Shown here in pieces: positions 1 through 5,731 of a DNA stretch of 6,768 nucleotides. Every line of letters starts with the position of its first letter. Positions within the stretch are counted from its first letter, which is position 1. The DNA is taken from positions 1 to 6,768 of the forward strand of contig PWGF01000382.1 in the NCBI GenBank assembly GCA_003554375.1, written 5' to 3'. The notes below the pieces were generated by a model. The model was not told where the DNA came from, made no database searches, and saw only the letters and a list, made by a program, of their open reading frames with translations. This DNA is from Spirochaetaceae bacterium (GTDB lineage: Bacteria > Spirochaetota > Spirochaetia > DSM-27196 > SKKC01). The position numbers and the translations under genes are program-made.

Positions 1-1590
1 GGCGGCCGCAGCCATCTCGACCACGCGCCCTGCAACGCGCTCTTCAGCCAAACCGGACCCGCGGGCCATGTCCTCGACCGCGCGGCGATACCGATCGCGC
101 GTGCCAAAGTCCATGCCGGGGTAGACACCTGCCGGATCACGGCGCAACGCCTGTTCCACTCGGCTGAGATGCTCGAAGGAATGCTTCCAGTCCAACAAGG
201 CAAGTCGCCGGAGGCTGGTGACCGCTTTGCCAATAGACACTTGGTTCTCAGTCTGCCGGCGTTTCACTCCCAGAACGAGATCGTTCAGTGGTTTCTCGAA
301 TACCTGCTCAAGCCACCCCTGGACAGGAGTCAACGCTGCTCCCCCGTCATGCAAATACTCAATCAGCTGGGTAGCAAAATATAGGCTTGGGGCCGGACGA
401 GCGTCCGTCAAGTCGGCCATAGCTGCAAAGAGCTGGTTGGGCTTGGAGCGGTTCTTCGCGATCAGGCGGTTCGCCCAAAACGCGGCCGCTTCCGACTCGC
501 GCAGCTCCGTCAAGGCACGGCCGGCTAGGATCCCGATAGCTTCAATCAACACCGTCCTGATTATCTGAGGGAGGGCCCAAAGCTCCCCAATCGAAAGAGG
601 CTCCGTCTCTTGATAGGCTTCAATGAACGTGAGGATGCTCTCGCTCTCCAGGAGCAACTCGGACTGCGTGACCAGCTCACGAACAAGGCTATAGACGCGC
701 GGTACGCCGACATCGGTTGCGCCGGCAAGCACCGGCAGCTGTCGATAGTACGCCTGCGGAAGATTCAGTCGCACGTCGCGCGCGTTGCTTTCTAGAATGT
801 ACTCGTTGTCGAGAAGCCACTCAGCACTCGCCGGCACGGCTTGTCCCACATGTACCGCCTCGCCCAGATCCACGCACACCTGCTGTATCCACCGACGTTG
901 TCGCTCCAGTGACTCCAAGAACGGAGCGCTGCGGGGCCGCCTGTGGTCGAGTTCGTGTTGTTCCGCCAAACGCCGCGCGTGTTCAGTAAGCGGGCCTCCG
1001 CCGGGCGCCGGCCTGCGCAGAATGAGGTTCCCGTGCTCGACGTTCGGGGGTGGGCGCTCGGGACGTACAACAAATACCGCGGGGGGGCTCTCACCGCATT
1101 CGAGAAGGCACGTCACCGCAGCCCTGAGTCCGCTGGTTGGGGCGCGTACCACTACCGCCGTCTCGCCCGCAGCGAGCAGCCGGCTGTGATCTCCCAATAT
1201 CTGCTGTTCTACGCCATGTCGCGATCGCCGTATCCAGACCAGACTCAGCAAAGCCCCGGTCAGTCCGCCCGCCATGGCCGCCAACACTGGGCCGGACAGC
1301 CCGAAGGTGGGCAGCCACAACGCGAGCAACGGCGCAACCGATGGCGCCACGTCGCCGGTTAGCTGAAGGCCGGCCAACGCTGCCAAGAAGGCAAGCGCCC
1401 CGAAGAGAGCGAACGCCGCGACTGCTCCAAGGATCCGGCGGCGAAAGAAGGGACTGAACCTACGAATCTTGCCGTCCGCGGCCCGCGCGATGCCGGCCGC
1501 ACGCGGGTAACCTGCCCTCCCAAGCCGTCGTATCGCCTCATGAGCTGCCTGGCCCTCAGAGAAATAGGCAATCAGAGTCGCCGGCAACAT
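1..1590 (-). CDS. Cyclic beta-1,2-glucan synthase (NdvB/ChvB family), N-terminal part, cut by window edge
   Basis: The first 530 residues of a very large inner-membrane enzyme that makes cyclic beta-1,2-glucan from UDP-glucose; family members usually exceed 2,500 residues. I checked every codon from 1659 down to position 1 and found no stop, so the gene continues beyond the left edge. Residues 1-50 form a small soluble domain (AYFSEGQAAHEAIRRLGRAG). Residues 52-76 and about 88-119 are two hydrophobic membrane segments. Residues 279-330 (YYRQLPVLAG, PRVYSLVRELV, FIEAYQE), 331-350 (PLSIGELWALPQIIRTVLIE) and 485-514 (DPAGVYPGMDFGTRDRYRRAVEDMA in part) are hallmark family blocks ahead of the GT84 catalytic domain. 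That domain and the C-terminal GH94 phosphorylase-like domain lie outside the window. The start at 1590 is chosen for its strong ribosome site; an in-frame ATG at 1608 has none. The family assignment is from recognised sequence blocks, not a search. Confidence 0.85.
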   Translation of the reverse strand, partial: MLPATLIAYFSEGQAAHEAIRRLGRAGYPRAAGIARAADGKIRRFSPFFRRRILGAVAAFALFGALAFLAALAGLQLTGDVAPSVAPLLALWLPTFGLSGPVLAAMAGGLTGALLSLVWIRRSRHGVEQQILGDHSRLLAAGETAVVVRAPTSGLRAAVTCLLECGESPPAVFVVRPERPPPNVEHGNLILRRPAPGGGPLTEHARRLAEQHELDHRRPRSAPFLESLERQRRWIQQVCVDLGEAVHVGQAVPASAEWLLDNEYILESNARDVRLNLPQAYYRQLPVLAGATDVGVPRVYSLVRELVTQSELLLESESILTFIEAYQETEPLSIGELWALPQIIRTVLIEAIGILAGRALTELRESEAAAFWANRLIAKNRSKPNQLFAAMADLTDARPAPSLYFATQLIEYLHDGGAALTPVQGWLEQVFEKPLNDLVLGVKRRQTENQVSIGKAVTSLRRLALLDWKHSFEHLSRVEQALRRDPAGVYPGMDFGTRDRYRRAVEDMARGSGLAEERVAGRVVEMAAAA

Positions 1591-1594
1591 GCAT

Positions 1595-1603
1595 CCCCCT
1601 TCT
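1595..1603 (-). promoter_or_regulatory. Ribosome binding site deciding the glucan synthase start
   Basis: The minus strand reads AGAAGGGGG, then four bases (ATGC), then the ATG at 1590. This purine-rich Shine-Dalgarno-like stretch supports the start at 1590 over the in-frame ATG at 1608, which is preceded by GGGGTATT and has no good site. A TATTAT box at 1607-1612 could be a -10 element, but no matching -35 was found at normal spacing, so no promoter is called. Confidence 0.5.
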
Positions 1604-1750
1604 GCCATAATACCCCAGCCGCCCCGATAGGGATATCCAACCGAACGCGGCGGCAACGGCTATCTCCGGCGCGACCAGGCGCGAGAGGCCTAGTGAGGAG
1701 ACGCGTCTGAGCGCATCCTCACGGATATCGAGGTTGTAGCAGCTCCAGAA
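1604..1750 (-). pseudogene. Possible C-terminal relic of the same radical SAM gene, different frame
   Basis: In another minus frame, immediately after the radical SAM homology, is a protein-like stretch of about 49 residues: LFWSCYNLDIREDALRRVSS, then LGLSRLVAPEIAVAAAFGW, then GRLGYYG. It has a plausible helical pattern, and its position suggests the C-terminal tail of the HemN-like protein brought next to the N-terminus by an internal deletion and frameshift. The frame runs on about 50 bp into the start of the glucan synthase gene. I do not firmly recognise this stretch; the link to the radical SAM gene is inference from position and style only. Confidence 0.25.
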
Positions 1751-2034
1751 AAGCCGGCAAAGGGCTCTGGTCCGTGGGGTCGATCCCCGCACGGCGAACG
1801 GAGCTCGATCTCCCGCACCAGAGCATCCACGTACTCTGATGCCAGGCTCTCTTCGTACAGCACCTTGTTATATGGGCAGAAGGGGCAGAGGCTTCTGCGG
1901 AAAGGCACATGGACGTAGAGGCCGGTTGCCGGCCCAGCCCTATCATCAGGTACCGGAATTGACTGTTCGAAGACCAACGGCCTCGTAGATCTTGTGAGCA
2001 GTATCCGTAAGGAGGGCTGGGAACATAGTTGCAA
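1690..2034 (-). pseudogene. HemN-like radical SAM protein, N-terminal relic with damaged FeS motif
   Basis: Residues 11-79 of this frame (about 2004-1798) read like the start of a coproporphyrinogen III oxidase (HemN/HemW)-like radical SAM protein: ILLTRSTRPLVF, then GLYVHVPF, then RRSLCPFCPYNKVLYEESLA and YVDALVREIEL. Intact relatives have CX3CX2C, whose three cysteines bind the 4Fe-4S cluster that cleaves S-adenosylmethionine. Here the first cysteine is Arg46, encoded CGC at 1897-1899, one transition from TGC; Cys50 and Cys53 remain. After REIEL the homology stops and the frame ends about 36 residues later, so nearly all of the SAM barrel is missing. The original start is unknown; 2034 is simply the first ATG. 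The lost cysteine and truncation make a working enzyme implausible. Family recognition is good; the exact subfamily is uncertain. Confidence 0.6.
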
Positions 2035-2150
2035 TGAACACAGCCCCGATAGTAGAAGCAGTCATGCATGGTTAGTCTTTCCATACCAATGAAGTACCAT
2101 GGCGGACTCGAAGGGGAATTAGCACAACCTTGGAATTGCGCCCTCCGTCC

Positions 2151-2232
2151 CCGGCCGGCGGGGCTGCTGCGAACACCGCCAGGACCACGACCGCCACGAC
2201 CAAGGCACTCCGCCGGCCGGCAGGGCTGCTGC
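2151..2232. repeat. Pair of 20-bp direct repeats
   Basis: CCGGCCGGCGGGGCTGCTGC at 2151-2170 and CCGGCCGGCAGGGCTGCTGC at 2213-2232 match at 19 of 20 bases, with 42 bp between copies. The second copy overlaps the left arm of the hairpin downstream of the ABC permease. Each copy contains the palindrome CCGGCCGG. No function is known; this looks like local duplication in the gene-poor spacer. Confidence 0.6.
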
Positions 2233-2254
2233 CCTCGCTCGGAGCGAGGGCAGC
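2228..2254 (-). terminator. Strong hairpin just after the ABC permease, terminator candidate
   Basis: A perfect 12-bp inverted repeat (GCTGCCCTCGCT and AGCGAGGGCAGC) with a 3-base loop begins 6 bases after the permease stop codon. Its position and stability suit a transcription end or an mRNA-protecting stem for the ATPase-permease operon. No T-run follows on the minus strand (the next bases are AGCCCTGCCG), so it is not a canonical intrinsic terminator. Confidence 0.5.
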
Positions 2255-2260
2255 ATTCGA

Positions 2261-3070
2261 TCAAACAAGGGCAACGCTCACCGCGAACGGCGCCACCGCG
2301 GTTGCAGCTACGACGAGGCGAAACCGGCTGAGCGGTTGCGTGTCCCAACGGAAGAGCACAAGACAGAGCAACAGGTTGACGAGAATGCTTGCCGTGAGGA
2401 CGGCGAGCGGAAGTGCCGCGGCCGCTGTCAGACCTTCAGCGGAGAAGGCCAGCCCATTGAACGCACGCATTGCATGTGTTGCGGGAAGAAGCGAGGCGGC
2501 GGCCAGGAGTCCCTCGGGAAGGAGCTCCTCCGGCACCATGAGGCCGCCGAGCATGATGGACGGTACGTAGATCGCCTGCGCGACCAGCGTTCCCGAACGA
2601 CTCGATTGCGCCACGATCCCGATGAGAACCGCGAACGTCGCAAAGCAGAGTGCTGCCAGCATGAACACCGAGGTGAACCACCCCCAGTTCGTGGGGATTA
2701 CGGCTTCATAGAGGGTGCTGCTTCCGACCGTGAGGATTACCGAGGCAACCGCCATATGCACGACGGCCGCAACAATCGGAATCGTTACCAACGCCCCGGC
2801 AGGAACGCCGTTGACGCGAAAGCTCCGGAGGATACCCGCCTCGCGGTTGCCGATGATGGTAAACGGTATCGTGAGCAGTGTTCCCGACATGATGGCAAAG
2901 AGAATCATCCCGGGGACCATGATCTGAAGGAACTCCGGGTTGATACGGGGCATGAAGGCCCCGATCATCAGGAAGAATCCGATGGGGAAGAGGTAGTTCA
3001 TGAGCATCAGGGACTTGTCCCGAATGCCGGTCTTGAAGTCGTACGAAAGATGGGCCACAAATGCGTTCAT
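2261..3070 (-). CDS. ABC-2 type transporter permease (DrrB-like)
   Basis: The membrane half of an ABC exporter, 269 residues, typical of drug or lipid efflux permeases of the ABC-2 family. Hydrophobic segments lie at about residues 23-40, 47-73, 92-116, 131-154, 162-180 and 214-240. Family-like landmarks are NREAGILRSFRVNGVP at 75-90, the GGLMVPEELLP loop at 175-185, and LPATHAMRAFNGL at 195-207. Its ATG overlaps the end of the upstream ATPase gene by 4 bp (ATGA), so the two are almost certainly translationally coupled and made in equal amounts. Residues 251-269 form an extra hydrophobic tail beyond the usual end of such permeases (about FRW at 240-242). The frame stays open for 62 codons past the TGA, with another hydrophobic run. 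The transported substrate cannot be read from the sequence; a TetR regulator upstream suggests a toxic small molecule. Confidence 0.9.
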   Translation of the reverse strand: MNAFVAHLSYDFKTGIRDKSLMLMNYLFPIGFFLMIGAFMPRINPEFLQIMVPGMILFAIMSGTLLTIPFTIIGNREAGILRSFRVNGVPAGALVTIPIVAAVVHMAVASVILTVGSSTLYEAVIPTNWGWFTSVFMLAALCFATFAVLIGIVAQSSRSGTLVAQAIYVPSIMLGGLMVPEELLPEGLLAAASLLPATHAMRAFNGLAFSAEGLTAAAALPLAVLTASILVNLLLCLVLFRWDTQPLSRFRLVVAATAVAPFAVSVALV

Positions 3071-4131
3071 TTTCCGTTCCTCCGGGTGATTTCGATGAAG
3101 CGTTCTTCGAGCGACGGGCGCTCGACTCTCAGGTCCAGCAGCTCGTCATTCTCCTCCTCGAGTATCCGGAGGAGAGCGGCGACCGTGCGAGCGGGATTTT
3201 CCGAGTGGTAGTGGAGATATCCGTCGCGCACCGCGGTCAACACTGCGTCGGGCAGGTCGGCGCCGCCGGGTTCGGACTCGCCCGCTTGCACGCCGGCACC
3301 GTGCGCCCCGGCCGCTCGCTCGGCGTCGCTATGGGTTTCGGCCTGAGCTCCGGCGGGAACTGCTTGGCGGCTTCCTGCGCGTCCGCCAAAGAGCGCGCCG
3401 GCGGATGAGGAAACGGTGATACGGCTCCTCCGGTCTCCCGCTGCGGTGATCTGGGCGGGCGTTCCAACGACGGCAAGTTTGCCGGCGATTATGATTGCGA
3501 TGAGGTCACAGAGCTTCTCCGCTTCAGCCATGTCGTGTGTTGCCAGTACTATCGTATCTCCGGCTTGGCGTAGCTCCTGCATCATCGCGTGCAGCTCCAT
3601 GCGAGACTCAACGTCCAGCCCCGCAGTAGGCTCGTCCAGGAACAGTAAACGAGGCTCGTGGGCCACGGCGAGCGCCAGAGCGAGGCGCCGCTTCTGCCCG
3701 ACCGAGAGCGCGCCGTACTGCGTATCCGCTTTGGCGGACAGCCCGAAGCGGTCGATGACGCCATAACTCGGTTGCTTGCCGTGGTAACGACTGAAAAAGC
3801 GAACCGCTTCCCGTGGCGTCATGGTCTCCGGAAGCCCCGAAGTCTGCAGTTGTACGCCGATCGCATTCCAGAGCCTGCGCGGGTGCGAGACCGGATCGAT
3901 TCCCATGACCGAGATTGTGCCGCCATCCGGCTGTCTCAACCCTTCGATACATTCGAGCGCCGTCGTCTTGCCTGCGCCGTTGGGGCCCAGTAGACCGAAT
4001 ATCGTCCCCCGTGGAACGGTAAACGAAAGCCCATCCACCGCGACGGTATCGCCGTATGTTTTCCGCAAGTCGCTCACCTCAAGCGCGTGCGACGAGCATT
4101 CGCCCGTTGCCTTCCGTACCTGCCCGTTCAT
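3067..4131 (-). CDS. ABC transporter ATP-binding protein (DrrA-like)
   Basis: The ATPase half of the exporter, 354 residues, cytoplasmic and expected to pair with the permease that overlaps its 3' end. Visible motifs are Walker A GPNGAGKT (49-56), Q-loop near Gln94-Gln96, signature LSVGQ (142-146; the usual form is LSGGQ), Walker B LLFLDEP (162-168), D-loop AGLD (170-173) and H-loop His199. The C-terminal block DGYLHYHSENPARTVAALL (303-321) and SLEERFIEITRR (340-351) is typical of drug-exporter ATPases of this type. Residues about 244-291 form a low-complexity linker rich in Ala, Gly, Glu and Gln, apparently an insertion in the C-terminal region and probably disordered. The start at 4131 has AGGAGG at 4141-4146, nine bases upstream. 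Family assignment is firm; substrate is unknown. Confidence 0.93.
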   Translation of the reverse strand: MNGQVRKATGECSSHALEVSDLRKTYGDTVAVDGLSFTVPRGTIFGLLGPNGAGKTTALECIEGLRQPDGGTISVMGIDPVSHPRRLWNAIGVQLQTSGLPETMTPREAVRFFSRYHGKQPSYGVIDRFGLSAKADTQYGALSVGQKRRLALALAVAHEPRLLFLDEPTAGLDVESRMELHAMMQELRQAGDTIVLATHDMAEAEKLCDLIAIIIAGKLAVVGTPAQITAAGDRRSRITVSSSAGALFGGRAGSRQAVPAGAQAETHSDAERAAGAHGAGVQAGESEPGGADLPDAVLTAVRDGYLHYHSENPARTVAALLRILEEENDELLDLRVERPSLEERFIEITRRNGK

Positions 4132-4140
4132 TTCCTGGTA

Positions 4141-4146
4141 CCTCCT
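4141..4146 (-). promoter_or_regulatory. Ribosome binding site of the ABC ATPase
   Basis: AGGAGG on the minus strand, followed by nine bases (TACCAGGAA) and the ATG at 4131. It fixes the start. No convincing -35/-10 pair was found between the TetR stop and this site, so the ATPase may be read from the TetR promoter or from a weak unrecognised promoter in the 170-bp gap. Confidence 0.7.
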
Positions 4147-4238
4147 GTCGGGATTACCCGTTTGCCGGGGTCCCGTCTTATTGAGTTCATATCCATCCGC
4201 CGCCGGAGTGGCGCCGAAGCGACGCCGGCACCTACCGA

Positions 4239-4308
4239 GCGCCGTCCTGGTGGGCGAAGCCCGCCGTCACACAGCGCCGTTCCCGTGGGCGGAGCCTGCC
4301 GTTACAGA
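4239..4308. repeat. Degenerate 35-bp tandem repeat spanning the TetR stop codon
   Basis: Two abutting 35-bp units, 4239-4273 and 4274-4308, match at 28 of 35 positions and both begin GCGCCGT. The following bases, 4309-4327, resemble the start of a third unit (14 of 19). Each unit contains GTGGGCG(A/G)AGCC, which could form a short stem-loop. The TetR stop codon lies in the second unit, so the repressor's last residues (RKGDL) are encoded by repeat-like sequence. It may be a degraded intergenic repeat family or a local duplication. Confidence 0.55.
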
Positions 4309-4931
4309 TCGCCCTTCCTGTGGTTGGTGTTTTCCGGGGTCTCCCCGTAGGTTGCCGCCAAGTAGAACGCAAATCCGGCGCGTTGGAGATAACTCAGAAT
4401 CTGGTCATCCGAAATCGAGCCGAGCGTTCCCGAGCTCACAAGCGTCGCCAGCCCGTGGGTGAATACCCACGTGTATCGTACGAGCTCCTCTTGCGCCGCA
4501 GCCGGCATGTGGGTAAGTGCCACCGCGGCCGGGCTTTCCTCACCGAACTGCTCTACGAATGTCTCTCTCATCTGCGAGAGGATTTCCGAGGGACTCCCGG
4601 ATGCTGCCGGCGCTCCCTGGCGTTCGGCGAACAGGAACCGGAAAACGTTGGGCTCATCGCGGGCGAACGCCACGTAGCCGAATGCCGCGTTGAGAAGCGG
4701 CTCTTCGGTATACGCCCGGTTCTGATACTCCAAGAGTGCGCGGTGAGCACGCCCCTGCAGCTCCCTCTCCAGATCGCCTGCCGAGTTGACATGCGAGTAG
4801 ATCGGCATAGTGGACGAGCCGAGCTTCTTTGCTATGGAGCGCGTCGATACCGAGCTCCATCCACGTTCGCGGATTAGCTCGTACGCCGCATCTACGATTC
4901 CCGAGCGGGAATAGACACTGGGCTGCTTCAT
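4302..4931 (-). CDS. TetR/AcrR family transcriptional repressor
   Basis: A 209-residue one-component regulator. The N-terminal helix-turn-helix is at about residues 8-50: SGIVDAAYELIRERGWSSVS, then TRSIAKKLGSSTMPIYSHV, the recognition helix and the conserved IYSH stretch. The C-terminal part (about 55-200) is the variable all-helical ligand and dimer domain, including AFARDEPNVFRFLF and YTWVFTHGLATLV. Such proteins bind palindromic operators as dimers and let go when a small molecule binds. It lies 170 bp ahead of the ABC ATPase/permease pair on the same strand, so it very likely represses that exporter and itself. I start at ATG 4931, which sits five bases after AGGAGG (4937-4942); a TTG at 4934 is only two bases from that site and is less likely. 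The last residues are encoded inside a tandem repeat, so the C-terminus may have been altered. Confidence 0.92.
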   Translation of the reverse strand: MKQPSVYSRSGIVDAAYELIRERGWSSVSTRSIAKKLGSSTMPIYSHVNSAGDLERELQGRAHRALLEYQNRAYTEEPLLNAAFGYVAFARDEPNVFRFLFAERQGAPAASGSPSEILSQMRETFVEQFGEESPAAVALTHMPAAAQEELVRYTWVFTHGLATLVSSGTLGSISDDQILSYLQRAGFAFYLAATYGETPENTNHRKGDL

Positions 4932-4977
4932 CAAGTCCTCCTGGTTCGCCCCCGCATACGGCGACCAAAGATAACGA

Positions 4978-4989
4978 ACGCTATAGCGT
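4978..4989. promoter_or_regulatory. 12-bp palindrome, operator candidate in the TetR leader
   Basis: ACGCTATAGCGT is a perfect palindrome lying about 25-36 bases downstream of the expected TetR transcription start and overlapping the end of the larger inverted repeat at 4988-5005. It could be part of an extended operator or a separate site. Twelve symmetric bases are unlikely by chance at this spot, but function is inferred only from position. Confidence 0.4.
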
Positions 4990-5005
4990 ACAACGACTGT
5001 TGTAC
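4988..5005. promoter_or_regulatory. Inverted repeat GTACAAC-N4-GTTGTAC, likely TetR operator
   Basis: Two perfect 7-bp arms separated by GACT give an 18-bp dyad, the size and form expected for a TetR-family dimer site. It lies about 9-26 bases downstream of the predicted TetR transcription start, where a bound repressor would block promoter clearance. It is the best candidate for the operator of the adjacent repressor gene. Confidence 0.6.
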
Positions 5006-5016
5006 TGTATATCTAC

Positions 5017-5033
5017 TGTTATAATAAATAACA
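5017..5033. promoter_or_regulatory. Inverted repeat TGTTAT-N5-ATAACA over the TetR -10 box
   Basis: Perfect 6-bp arms with AATAA between them cover the predicted minus-strand -10 box (5021-5026). The arms differ from those of the 4988-5005 dyad but share TGTT and AACA ends, so they may be a second, weaker site for the same repressor. The AT-rich make-up of a -10 region makes chance symmetry possible. Confidence 0.35.
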
Positions 5034-5049
5034 ACCGTTCTAAGGTCAA
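5021..5049 (-). promoter_or_regulatory. Sigma70-type promoter of the TetR gene
   Basis: On the minus strand, TTGACC (5044-5049) and TATTAT (5021-5026) are separated by exactly 17 bases; each box has five of six consensus bases. The transcript should start near 5014, giving a leader of about 83 bases before the TetR ATG at 4931. On the opposite strand a perfect TATAAT sits at 5020-5025, but no good -35 is found for it, so a divergent promoter is only a possibility. Confidence 0.65.
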
Positions 5050-5341
5050 GCCCTAAATCGCTCTTCCGCTACGGAAAGCAAAGAAAATGAAGAAGAGACT
5101 ACCGGCCTCGCAGAGGCACTAGTACTATGCGGGCTCCTATAGCGCCGACCGAGGCGCGGACGTTCCCGGGCGGCTCGACCCAAGCGGTGGAAAAGGGATC
5201 GGGTGTACTCAGCGACTCCGTAGCAAGCGAGAGAGCTCGAAATGGACGTACTCCGCGGCTTCCGCGCTCGCTTCCCGCGCCCCTCTTTATTCTGTTCGCC
5301 GGCGAGTTGTATGCGGCCGAGTTTTGGTGTTCAATGGAGGT
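5050..5341. other. Intergenic region between TetR promoter and HEPN gene, no recognised gene
   Basis: About 290 bases with no gene I can support. Short frames are present on both strands, and a minus-strand frame (5099-5869) is open through here and across the HEPN gene, but it matches nothing I recognise. No clear -35/-10 pair for the HEPN/MNT genes was found; the AT-rich run CTCTTTATTCTG at 5283-5294 is the only vaguely promoter-like piece. It could hold a long 5' leader or the remains of a lost gene. Confidence 0.4.
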
Positions 5342-5731
5342 ATGCCCAATCGGAGCGCCGACTGGTTCAAACAGGCCGATGCCGATCTCCGGCATGCCGA
5401 GAACTCGCTGGCGGCAGGGGATTTTGAGTGGTGTTGCTTCTCCGCACAGCAGGCGGCAGAGAAGGCGATCAAGGCGGTGTTCCTCAATAGTGGCCGTGAT
5501 GCGTGGGGGCACACCCTGACGATTCTCCTGGGCGGGCTCGCCGAGATTGCGGAGGTGCCCGAGCCGCTCGTGGAAAACGCCAAGGTGCTCGATAAGCACT
5601 ACATTCCCACCCGCTATCCCAACGGCTTTGACGCCGGAGCGCCCACGGACTTCTATACCAGGAACGAAGGAGAGGTGGCCGTTGAGTGTGCCAAGGCAAT
5701 CATCCGGTTCTGTAGAGATCAAGTACACTGA
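5342..5731 (+). CDS. HEPN domain protein, probable RNase toxin of a HEPN/MNT pair
   Basis: A 129-residue all-helical HEPN protein. Family landmarks are WFKQADADLRHAENSLAAGD (8-27), CCFSAQQAAEKAIKAVFL (31-48) and LDKHYIPTRYPNGFD (83-97), the last typical of HEPN proteins partnered with nucleotidyltransferases. The metal-independent RNase motif R-X4-H is present as Arg52 to His57 (RDAWGH). In characterised HepT toxins this is R-X4-H-X-Y, the tyrosine being AMPylated by the antitoxin; here that place is Leu59. Such toxins cut RNA and stop growth when unneutralised. The start is uncertain: ATG 5342 fits the family N-terminus, but GGAGG (5336-5340) ends only one base before it. TTG 5324 and GTG 5327 are alternatives. 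The MNT gene overlaps its 3' end by about 44 bp, so the two are co-translated. Toxin activity is inferred from family. Confidence 0.85.
   Translation: MPNRSADWFKQADADLRHAENSLAAGDFEWCCFSAQQAAEKAIKAVFLNSGRDAWGHTLTILLGGLAEIAEVPEPLVENAKVLDKHYIPTRYPNGFDAGAPTDFYTRNEGEVAVECAKAIIRFCRDQVH

Larger units (their letters stand above)
2035..2260. other. Intergenic stretch with open hydrophobic frame, no convincing gene
   Basis: No convincing gene lies here. On the minus strand, the frame of the ABC permease stays open for 62 codons after its TGA stop (2261-2263), down to a TAA at 2072-2074. It encodes a hydrophobic run, SALVVAVVVLAVFAAAPPAG, at about 2211-2152. This could be a former C-terminal extension of the permease or chance in GC-rich DNA; no start codon with a ribosome site precedes it. 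A 39-codon frame at 2065-1946 overlaps the radical SAM relic and has no good ribosome site. The region also holds the hairpin and direct repeats listed separately. Confidence 0.4.

Noticed and set aside
943..1362. Plus-strand open frames within 169-1457
   Set aside because: All lie antisense to the continuous glucan synthase frame, which has recognisable family blocks throughout.
1946..2065. 39-residue minus-strand frame beginning MTASTIGAVFIATMFPALL
   Set aside because: It is hydrophobic and superficially plausible but overlaps the radical SAM relic, has no well-placed ribosome site and cannot be assigned to a family.
1719..2348. 209-codon minus-strand open frame overlapping the permease end and the radical SAM relic
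   Set aside because: The translation is Cys/Arg/Pro-rich and unlike a protein, while the alternative frames show real homology.
2336..3211. 291-codon plus-strand open frame
   Set aside because: It is the antisense shadow of the ABC permease; the product is a charged, Arg-rich string without motifs.
3821..4462. 213-codon plus-strand open frame
   Set aside because: It is antisense to both the ABC ATPase start and the TetR end, and no motifs are visible.
4932..4934. TTG as TetR start codon
   Set aside because: It sits only two bases from AGGAGG, whereas the ATG at 4931 has normal five-base spacing.
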